In this document: positions 1 to 5,269 of the stretch, piece after piece
Layout of the letters: each line of letters starts with the position of its first letter
Numbering within the stretch: position 1 is the stretch's first letter
NCBI GenBank assembly: GCA_002338255.1
Contig: DDHX01000011.1
Span: 108,604 to 113,872 of the forward strand
Direction: 5' to 3'
Source of the DNA: Ruminococcaceae bacterium UBA1865
GTDB lineage: Bacteria > Bacillota > Clostridia > Oscillospirales > Acutalibacteraceae
DNA length: 5,269 bases
Translations under genes and position numbers: made by a program
The notes under the pieces: generated by a model
Told to the model about the DNA's origin: nothing
The model's database searches: none
The model's input: only the letters and a program-made list of their open reading frames with translations

Positions 1-1
1 G

Positions 2-1822
2 GATTTACAAAATTTTTCATTTTCAGAACTATGCGAATTATGTACAGAAATACGAGAGAAATTAATTACAACAATTTCCAATAACGGTGGGCATCTTGCA
101 TCCAATTTGGGCGTGGTTGAACTTACCGTTGCTTTGGATCGTGTTTTCAATTCAGACAAAGACAAAATTGTATGGGATGTCGGGCATCAGTCATACACAC
201 ATAAAATTTTAACCGGCAGGCGTGATGCAATTTCCACAATTCGTACACAAGGCGGGCTTTCCGGATATCCTAATCGATCGGAAAGTCAATATGATGCATT
301 TAATGCCGGCCACAGCAGTACTTCAATTTCCGCAGCGCTTGGAATTGCCAACGCAAAAGTGTTAACCAACGAACCCGGCCATGTTCTCGCAGTCATCGGT
401 GACGGTGCACTGACCGGTGGCCTTGCTTATGAAGGATTGAATAATGCAGGACGCTTTAAAAAGAATTTTATTGTTATTTTAAATGATAACAATATGTCTA
501 TTTCACGTAATGTAGGTTCGATTGCGCGTTATCTTGCCCACATTCGCACAAAGCCGGGTTACTTTAGAGTAAAAGGAAATGTCGAAACGGTGCTTGACCA
601 TGTGCCGCTTGTCGGAGAACCGATTCACCGTATGCTTTCAAAATCCAAAACCGCGCTGAAACAGGTTTTATACAACAGTACTCTTTTTGAAGATATGGGA
701 TTTTATTATTACGGTCCGTTCGATGGGCACAATCTCGAACAATTAATTGATGTTTTGGAAAACGCAAAGAATATTAATCATCCGGTTTTATTGCACGTTT
801 TAACCTGTAAAGGCAAGGGATATCCCTTTGCAGAGCAAAATCCCGGTGCGTTTCATGGAGTTTCGAGCTTTGATATTAAAACCGGAAAAGCGTCGTCTTC
901 AGGTGAAAGTTTCTCGAGCGTGTTTGGTAGCAACATCTGCACATTAGCTGCACGTGACAGTCGAATTTGTGCAATCACAGCCGCAATGCAAACGGGGACA
1001 GGCCTTACCAATTTTGCAAAACAATTTTCGGACCGATTTTTCGATACGGGAATTGCTGAAGAACACGCCATCACCTTTGCGGGAGGGCTTGCTGCGGGAG
1101 GAATGCTGCCTGTTTGTGCGATTTATTCCACTTTTTTGCAGCGCGGATATGATCAGATTATTCATGATGCGGCCATACAGAGGGTTAAAGTTACCTTTGC
1201 GATTGACCGTGCCGGTGTAGTTGGAGAGGACGGCGAGACGCATCAAGGAATTTTTGATGTACCGTTTTTGAACACAATCCCCAATATAACAGTTTATTCT
1301 CCGACATATTATGATGAACTCTATTCTGATTTTAATGAGGCGATTTATCATTGTGACGGTGTTTCAGCTGTACGATATCCACGTGGAAAGCAACTATTTA
1401 AGCCTTTTGACTTTGAAAGCAAGTGTAAATCTTATGACACTTACGGAGAAATCAGCGCTGAAATTGTTATCGTTACTTACGGAAGGCTCTTTTCGTTTGC
1501 GTGCAAAGCAATTTCAATCCTGAAAGAAAAAGGGATTCCTGCCAGAATCGTTAAATTGAATCGAATTAAACCAATTGATTCAGGTGCAGTTGATGATGTA
1601 TTGAAAGCAAAAAAGGTTTTTTTCTTTGAAGAAGGGATCCAGCAAGGCGGCGTCGGTGAACATTTTGATTATTTGTTGACGCAAAGCGGATTCTCCAATA
1701 GATTTTATTTGCGTGGAATTACGGACTTTGTTCCTCATGCGACAATGATGCAATCCTTAGAAGCGCTTGAGCTTGACGACAAGGGAATGGTAAATATGAT
1801 TATGACGGAGTGCAAAAAGTGA
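2..1822 (+). CDS. dxs: 1-deoxy-D-xylulose-5-phosphate synthase, 5'-partial
   Basis: This cytoplasmic thiamine-diphosphate enzyme condenses pyruvate and glyceraldehyde 3-phosphate to 1-deoxy-D-xylulose 5-phosphate, the first step of the MEP isoprenoid pathway and a source for thiamine and pyridoxal synthesis. The frame is open from base 2 and gives 606 visible residues. Alignment by memory to the B. subtilis protein suggests only about 10-15 N-terminal residues are missing, so the true start lies off the left edge and the TTG at 107 is not a start. Visible landmarks, in window residues: GGHLASN with the active-site His at 31; WDVGHQ; the ThDP/Mg motif GDGALTGG from 133 with its partner Asn near 163 (NDNNMSIS); the GPFDGHN block; GIAEEHA, whose first Glu (353) matches the catalytic Glu370 of E. 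coli; then DRAGVVGEDGETHQG and the C-terminal transketolase domain with RYPRGK and FFFEEG. The reading frame is unbroken and ends in TGA. It heads the visible part of the operon and overlaps tlyA by 4 bases. The identification is very secure. Confidence 0.97.
   Translation, partial: DLQNFSFSELCELCTEIREKLITTISNNGGHLASNLGVVELTVALDRVFNSDKDKIVWDVGHQSYTHKILTGRRDAISTIRTQGGLSGYPNRSESQYDAFNAGHSSTSISAALGIANAKVLTNEPGHVLAVIGDGALTGGLAYEGLNNAGRFKKNFIVILNDNNMSISRNVGSIARYLAHIRTKPGYFRVKGNVETVLDHVPLVGEPIHRMLSKSKTALKQVLYNSTLFEDMGFYYYGPFDGHNLEQLIDVLENAKNINHPVLLHVLTCKGKGYPFAEQNPGAFHGVSSFDIKTGKASSSGESFSSVFGSNICTLAARDSRICAITAAMQTGTGLTNFAKQFSDRFFDTGIAEEHAITFAGGLAAGGMLPVCAIYSTFLQRGYDQIIHDAAIQRVKVTFAIDRAGVVGEDGETHQGIFDVPFLNTIPNITVYSPTYYDELYSDFNEAIYHCDGVSAVRYPRGKQLFKPFDFESKCKSYDTYGEISAEIVIVTYGRLFSFACKAISILKEKGIPARIVKLNRIKPIDSGAVDDVLKAKKVFFFEEGIQQGGVGEHFDYLLTQSGFSNRFYLRGITDFVPHATMMQSLEALELDDKGMVNMIMTECKK
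1807..1810 (+). promoter_or_regulatory. Shine-Dalgarno site of tlyA, inside the end of dxs
   Basis: GGAG at this position is followed by 8 bases and then GTG at 1819, an ideal spacing. This supports 1819 over the in-frame GTG at 1810, which would overlap the GGAG itself and have no ribosome site at proper distance. The site lies within the last codons of dxs, so translation of tlyA is probably coupled to termination on dxs. Confidence 0.75.
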
Positions 1823-2631
1823 TAGAAAAGAAGAGGCTTGATTGTCTGATATTTGACCAGGGACTCACCGAAAGCCGAGAGAAGGCTAAGGTGATGATCA
1901 TGATGGGCAATGTCTATGTTGATAACCAAAAATCAGACAAACCCGGCACAATGCTGCCGACGGATACGAAGATTGAAATTAGAGGGGAAACGATGCCTTA
2001 TGTAAGCCGGGGCGGCTTAAAGCTTGAAAAAGCAATGGCAGTATTTCCTATTGAATTAAATGATAAAATTACAATGGACATCGGAGCTTCAACCGGAGGC
2101 TTTACCGATTGTATGCTTCAAAAAGGTGCAAAAAAGGTTTATTCCATTGATGTTGGTTATGGACAACTTGCATGGAAGTTAAGAACCAACCCACAAGTAA
2201 TCAACTTGGAGCGCACTAATGTCCGCTATCTTACAACAGAACAGGTTCCGGATTTGGTGGACTTTTTCAGTGTTGACGTTTCATTTATTTCACTTTGTCT
2301 GGTACTTCCTGTTGCAAGAAGATTCATGGCGGAAAACGCACAGGCCGTATGCCTGATTAAACCGCAATTTGAGGCCGGGCGAGGCAAGGTTGGTAAAAAG
2401 GGTGTGGTTCGTGACAAGGCGGTTCACGTGGAAGTAATTGAAAAAATTACAGGCTTTGTTTTAAAAAGCGGATTTTCAATTTTGGGTTTAACTTACTCAC
2501 CGGTAAAGGGGCCGGAAGGCAATATCGAATACTTAATTTATCTTCAAAAATCCGAAGAGCCAGTCAGCGCTGATCTAAATATCAGTGTGCTGGTAGAAGA
2601 TTCACATAAACAGCTGAACGGTGGTGAGTAA
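1819..2631 (+). CDS. tlyA: TlyA family rRNA (cytidine-2'-O)-methyltransferase
   Basis: Predicted S-adenosylmethionine-dependent 2'-O-methyltransferase of ribosomal RNA. In mycobacteria the family methylates 16S C1409 and 23S C1920 and affects capreomycin sensitivity; the name 'hemolysin A' often given to it is probably misleading here. From GTG 1819 the protein has 270 residues, usual for the family. An N-terminal S4 RNA-binding domain covers about residues 5-60 ([27 protein letters not shown]). A Rossmann methyltransferase domain follows: [10 protein letters not shown], the SAM-binding motif [11 protein letters not shown] from 87, [26 protein letters not shown] and GPEGNIEYL. Lys68, Asp153, Lys181 and Glu237 match the K-D-K-E tetrad proposed for M. 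tuberculosis TlyA at nearly the same spacing. A hydrophilic tail of about 25 residues ends the protein. The start overlaps the dxs stop as GTGA, and the end overlaps nadK. The family call is firm; the exact target nucleotides are inferred. Confidence 0.95.
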   Translation: MIEKKRLDCLIFDQGLTESREKAKVMIMMGNVYVDNQKSDKPGTMLPTDTKIEIRGETMPYVSRGGLKLEKAMAVFPIELNDKITMDIGASTGGFTDCMLQKGAKKVYSIDVGYGQLAWKLRTNPQVINLERTNVRYLTTEQVPDLVDFFSVDVSFISLCLVLPVARRFMAENAQAVCLIKPQFEAGRGKVGKKGVVRDKAVHVEVIEKITGFVLKSGFSILGLTYSPVKGPEGNIEYLIYLQKSEEPVSADLNISVLVEDSHKQLNGGE

Positions 2632-3490
2632 TCTGAAAATAGCGATCATACCAAATTTAGGCAAGCAAAATGCGCGGTTTCACACCATAAAGGTGATCAA
2701 TATGCTGCAAAAATTTGATGCACAAGTGCTGATGAGATCAGATTTAAAAAGCTACTTTTCAGATTTTGGGATTGTCTTTTATGATGATTTTAAAAAAATG
2801 ATGGCTGATTGCGATATCGTCATCGCAGTTGGCGGTGACGGAACTATTATTCACTGCGCTCGCCATGCCGCCGCAGCGGAAAAACCGATCTTGGGGATTA
2901 ATATTGGTCGGCTGGGTTTTGTTGCCGGACTTGAAACAGACGAGTTGGATGAGTTGAAGAATTTGACGGACGGAAATTATACAATTGAATACCGTATGAT
3001 GCTTGAAGTAAGACTTGAAAATAATGGCATACAAGAGACTCACTACGCTCTGAATGATGCTGTTTTAGCGCGTGGGGCGCTGTCGAGAATATTGGATTTA
3101 AAGGTTAATTTTAACGATAAAAATGTTTGTGACTACCGTGCAGACGGACTGATCATTGCGACTCCAACCGGTTCAACCGCGTACTCACTTTCGGCTGGCG
3201 GTCCGGTGATTGATCCGAGTATCAGCTGTATTCTGCTGTCACCGATTTGCCCGCATTCTTTATTGACAAGGTCTGTTGTATTTGGCCCGGACGCCAGGCT
3301 CAGCGTACTTGCTTCTTCAAGTTATGACAGTGAAATGTTTCTGACGATCGATGGTGATACGTCGATTCAGATTACCGATAAGCAAAAGATTGAATTCTGC
3401 CGCTCTAAGCAGACGGTAAGAATCATTAAATTGAAAGATAATAATTTTTATGAAGTAGTAAACGAGAAGTTAGCAGAGAGGAGAAACTGA
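2621..3490 (+). CDS. nadK: NAD kinase (ATP/polyphosphate-dependent NAD+ kinase family)
   Basis: Phosphorylates NAD+ to NADP+ in the cytoplasm, the sole route to NADP(H) in most bacteria. The protein of about 289 residues has normal family length. Numbered from GTG 2621: an N-terminal strand KIAIIPN; the phosphate-donor motif GGDGT at 71-75 with its catalytic Asp73; [11 protein letters not shown] at 92-102; the NAD-contacting Asn-Asp pair at 145-146 (ALNDAV); [23 protein letters not shown] at 173-195, the most conserved stretch of the family (given here as R173 to P195, with TPTGSTAY at 181-188); then PICPHSL and TIDGD in the C-terminal beta-rich domain. No key residue is missing. The start is uncertain: GTG 2621 and GTG 2624 are adjacent and in frame, neither has a good upstream ribosome site, and CTG 2633 would give the more typical N-terminus MKIAIIPN. 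The gene overlaps the end of tlyA by 11 bases (8 if GTG 2624 is used), implying coupled translation, and argR follows after 2 bases. Also called ppnK. Confidence 0.95.
   Translation: MVSNLKIAIIPNLGKQNARFHTIKVINMLQKFDAQVLMRSDLKSYFSDFGIVFYDDFKKMMADCDIVIAVGGDGTIIHCARHAAAAEKPILGINIGRLGFVAGLETDELDELKNLTDGNYTIEYRMMLEVRLENNGIQETHYALNDAVLARGALSRILDLKVNFNDKNVCDYRADGLIIATPTGSTAYSLSAGGPVIDPSISCILLSPICPHSLLTRSVVFGPDARLSVLASSSYDSEMFLTIDGDTSIQITDKQKIEFCRSKQTVRIIKLKDNNFYEVVNEKLAERRN
3479..3483 (+). promoter_or_regulatory. Shine-Dalgarno site of argR, inside the end of nadK
   Basis: AGGAG, within the purine run AGAGAGGAGAAA, lies 9 bases before GTG 3493. It is the strongest ribosome site in the window and fixes the argR start. 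It overlaps the last codons of nadK (Glu-Arg-Arg-Asn). Confidence 0.8.
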
Positions 3491-3492
3491 TT

Positions 3493-3942
3493 GTGAAAAC
3501 GAGACGACACGCAAAAATTCTTGAATTGATTAATGAATATACGATTGATACGCAGGAAGAACTGCTGCGCCGCCTGCGCGAGGCTGGCTTTGAAGTAACT
3601 CAGGCAACTGTTTCCCGTGATATTAAAGAATTAAGGCTCATAAAGACCTTATCTCATGATGGAAAGTACAAGTATTCAGTCAGCAAAGATAACACGAAGG
3701 ATTACTCCTCTAAGTTTTATTCGCTCCTTTCTGATTCAGCGGTATTGATTAACTACGCCTGCAATATGGTGGTCATCAAGTGTTTGACCGGCATGGCTCA
3801 GGCCGTATGTGCCGCCATGGACTCGATGCATTGGGATGGTATTGTTGGAACTTTAGCGGGCGACGATACTATTTTTATCGTTATGAAGAATGAAGAATAT
3901 GCACAACAGCTGGTTGCTGAACTTAAAAAAATGGTTGGGTGA
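3493..3942 (+). CDS. argR: Arginine repressor ArgR (AhrC family)
   Basis: Hexameric, L-arginine-dependent DNA-binding regulator that represses arginine biosynthesis and, in Bacillus-type relatives, activates arginine catabolism by binding ARG-box operators. The 149-residue length is standard. Residues 1-63 form the winged helix-turn-helix domain, with RRHAKILELI at the start and the recognition helix TQATVSRDIKELRL at 36-49, which contains the Ser-Arg pair that reads the operator. A short linker leads to the C-terminal oligomerization and arginine-binding domain, with VVIKCLTGMAQAVCAAMD at 93-110 and GTLAGDDTI at 119-127; the paired Asp124-Asp125 are the arginine-binding acidic residues of the family. 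The start is GTG, supported by AGGAG 9 bases upstream, and nadK ends 2 bases before it. Placement directly before recN is typical of Firmicutes, and the arrangement offers no functional link to its neighbours beyond shared transcription. Several cluster members may have additional ArgR paralogues elsewhere in their genomes, so its exact regulon cannot be read from here. Confidence 0.96.
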   Translation: MKTRRHAKILELINEYTIDTQEELLRRLREAGFEVTQATVSRDIKELRLIKTLSHDGKYKYSVSKDNTKDYSSKFYSLLSDSAVLINYACNMVVIKCLTGMAQAVCAAMDSMHWDGIVGTLAGDDTIFIVMKNEEYAQQLVAELKKMVG

Positions 3943-3944
3943 TC
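3938..3944 (+). promoter_or_regulatory. Shine-Dalgarno site of recN, spanning the argR stop codon
   Basis: GGTGATC is complementary to the 3' half of the usual 16S anti-Shine-Dalgarno end (GATCACC), though it lacks the common AGGAGG core. Three bases separate it from ATG 3948; counted from the GG the distance is 8 bases, which is normal. The TGA stop of argR (3940-3942) is part of the site, so a ribosome terminating on argR sits exactly on it. Confidence 0.55.
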
Positions 3945-3947
3945 ATT

Positions 3948-5269
3948 ATGCTTTCTCAGCTTTACATCGAAAATATTGCCGTGATTGAAAAGGCCGGAAT
4001 TGATTTTCTTACCGGTTTAAATGTGCTGACCGGCGAGACCGGTGCGGGCAAATCAATTGTGATTGATTCAATCAACGCAATTCTTGGGGAGCGAACTTCG
4101 CGCGATATTGTGCGTACGGGGGCGCGTTCTGCCTTTGTGAGCGCGGTTTTTATCGATTTAGGTGTGAAGGCATTGAGTAAGCTAACCGAACTGGGATACT
4201 CTTGTGAGGAAGACGGTACGGTTATGATACAGCGTGAAATTCATTTGGACGGTAAGGCTGTCTGTCGAATTAATGGCCGTCCGGCAACAGTTTCTGTTCT
4301 GAAAGAAATTGGTTCGTTGCTGATTAGCATTCACGGTCAACATGAGAGTTATGATTTGCTTTCACCGGATTTACATATTAATTATATCGATCGTATGGGT
4401 GTTCCGGAAAAGTTACTTGCAAATTACCAATCTGCCTTTGACCGTATGCGCCACATCAAAAGTGAGTTGGATTCCTACAATATTGATGAAGCACAGAAAG
4501 CAAGACAGATTGATTTATTGACCTATCAGATCAACGAGCTTGAGTCGGCAGATTTGCGTGCCGGAGAGCAGGAAGAGCTGAGCAACACACGCACAATGTA
4601 CTTAAACAGCGAAAAAATTATTGATTCAATGAATGTTGCAAAATCGTCTCTGAACGGCGATGAAAATTTTGAGGGCGCTTTGTCGGCTGTTTCTTCGGCG
4701 GCAGACGCTTTGGCAGAAGCCAAAAAATATTTGCCTGAAATACATACTTTGGCAGAAAGAATCAAAAATATCGAATATGATTTAGAAGACTGCTCCGTCG
4801 AAATGCGTGATTTTTCCAAGCAGCTTGAATATGACCCCAGTGAACTGGAAACAATTGAGGCAAGGCTTGATGTGATTTACCGACTTAGTCTGAAGTATGG
4901 CAGTACGGTAGAAGACATGCTTGCATTTCTTGACAAATGTCGTTCGCAGCTACAAAACATCCAGCTCTCTGATGAAAATATCGTAAGATTAACGAAGGAA
5001 TATCATGAATGTAAGGAGCAGGCCGAAAAACTGGCGGATGAAATTTCAACCTGCCGAAAAGACACTGCAAAGAAATTTACAATTAAAGTTAAAGAGGAAC
5101 TTAAATTTCTTGATATGCCAAATATTGATTTTCAAGCGCAGCAGGAACGTTGCCCACTGAATCAACTTGGCTGTGATAAGCTTCAATTTCTGATTTCGGC
5201 CAATGCGGGGGAGCCTGCAAAGCCGATTGCTAAAATTGCGTCCGGCGGCGAACTGTCACGTATCATGCT
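3948..5269 (+). CDS. recN: DNA repair protein RecN, 3'-partial
   Basis: SMC-like ATPase that gathers at DNA double-strand breaks and promotes end tethering and recombinational repair with RecA. The frame runs from ATG 3948 to the right edge without a stop: 440 complete codons plus two bases. About 110-130 C-terminal residues, holding Walker B, D-loop and H-loop, are expected beyond the window, since family members are about 550-580 residues. Visible parts: N-terminal ATPase half with LYIENIAVIE, Walker A GETGAGKS at 29-36, GERTSRDIVRTGA, RINGRPA at 107-113 and the Q-loop-like IHGQHE at 128-133; a long Glu/Lys/Leu-rich coiled-coil region from about 155 to 385, with the family motif LDVIYRLSLKYG where it returns; then FLDMPNIDF, the FLISANAGEP block and the ABC signature SGGELSR at 432-438. 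No frameshift or missing key residue is seen. It lies 5 bases after argR, probably in the same transcript; in Bacillus recN responds to DNA damage, but no internal LexA-type box or promoter is evident here. Confidence 0.96.
   Translation, partial: MLSQLYIENIAVIEKAGIDFLTGLNVLTGETGAGKSIVIDSINAILGERTSRDIVRTGARSAFVSAVFIDLGVKALSKLTELGYSCEEDGTVMIQREIHLDGKAVCRINGRPATVSVLKEIGSLLISIHGQHESYDLLSPDLHINYIDRMGVPEKLLANYQSAFDRMRHIKSELDSYNIDEAQKARQIDLLTYQINELESADLRAGEQEELSNTRTMYLNSEKIIDSMNVAKSSLNGDENFEGALSAVSSAADALAEAKKYLPEIHTLAERIKNIEYDLEDCSVEMRDFSKQLEYDPSELETIEARLDVIYRLSLKYGSTVEDMLAFLDKCRSQLQNIQLSDENIVRLTKEYHECKEQAEKLADEISTCRKDTAKKFTIKVKEELKFLDMPNIDFQAQQERCPLNQLGCDKLQFLISANAGEPAKPIAKIASGGELSRIM

Noticed and set aside
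1..106. Possible upstream regulatory region before a TTG start of dxs.
   Set aside because: The dxs frame is open back to base 2 and encodes the conserved N-terminal region (EIREKLI, GGHLASN), so this is coding sequence and the start lies outside the window.
944..1351. Open frame of 135 codons on the minus strand within dxs.
   Set aside because: It lies opposite the conserved catalytic region of Dxs, its translation shows no recognizable domain and there is no supporting ribosome site; it is a chance antisense frame.
1603..1628. Near-palindrome of an A-run and a T-run around a central GG inside dxs, looking like a terminator or slippery site.
   Set aside because: It has almost no G+C pairing, contains a mismatch in the arm, and codes for the conserved Lys-Lys-Val-Phe-Phe-Phe-Glu-Glu stretch of Dxs. 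The reading frame is intact across it, so coding composition explains it.
3431..3470. AT-rich stretch with GATAAT before argR, considered as an internal promoter or operator.
   Set aside because: No -35 element lies at the right distance, the ARG-box resemblance is partial at best, and the stretch codes for the conserved NadK C-terminus.
4526..4819. Open frame of 97 codons on the minus strand, rich in Ser and Ala.
   Set aside because: It is antisense to the coiled-coil region of recN, whose repetitive Glu/Leu/Ala codons readily leave the opposite strand open. No independent support.
4930..4956. TTGACA followed by TACAAA, resembling a sigma-70/sigma-A promoter inside recN.
   Set aside because: The spacer is only about 15 bases, the -10 match is poor, and the sequence codes for normal RecN residues with no downstream gene start nearby.
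2..5269. Search for a novel system, such as a defence cassette, toxin-antitoxin pair, retron, repeat array or insertion sequence.
   Set aside because: Every base except about seven intergenic ones is accounted for by five recognizable housekeeping genes, with no repeats, inserted segments or change in composition.

Overview
The window is a compact, gene-dense piece of a Gram-positive (Firmicutes, class Clostridia) chromosome. The evidence is the gene order dxs - tlyA - nadK - argR - recN, all on the + strand. This is the tail of the well-known xseA-xseB-ispA-dxs-tlyA-ppnK(nadK)-argR-recN housekeeping cluster of that group. Protein style (for example the FDTGIAEEHAITFAGGLA block of Dxs and the FLISANAGEP block of RecN), moderately AT-leaning DNA and strong Shine-Dalgarno signals fit an Oscillospiraceae/Ruminococcaceae-like gut clostridium. 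The family placement is inference; the Clostridia call is firmer.

Layout: 2-1822 is dxs (1-deoxy-D-xylulose-5-phosphate synthase), missing roughly its first 10-15 codons off the left edge. 1819-2631 is tlyA (S4-domain/FtsJ-fold rRNA 2'-O-methyltransferase), overlapping dxs by 4 bases. 2621-3490 is nadK (NAD kinase), overlapping tlyA by 11 bases, with an uncertain start. 3493-3942 is argR (arginine-responsive repressor), 2 bases after nadK. 3948-5269 is recN (SMC-like DNA repair ATPase), 5 bases after argR and cut by the right edge just after its ABC signature motif. No intergenic stretch exceeds 5 bases, and I see no terminator, RNA gene, mobile element, repeat array or CRISPR.

The genes read as one transcript with translational coupling: stop and start codons overlap or nearly touch at every junction, and three of the four visible starts appear to be GTG. 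The products serve unrelated jobs: isoprenoid precursor synthesis, ribosome methylation, NADP supply, arginine control and double-strand-break repair. A loose link is that Dxs supplies the MEP pathway, whose reductive step uses NADPH derived from the NadK product, but the cluster is better seen as a conserved housekeeping operon than as a pathway.

I found no previously undescribed system. All five proteins are intact where visible and carry their family's key residues. The points worth a second look concern start-codon choice, Shine-Dalgarno sequences embedded in the preceding gene, and whether ArgR acts on its own operon.
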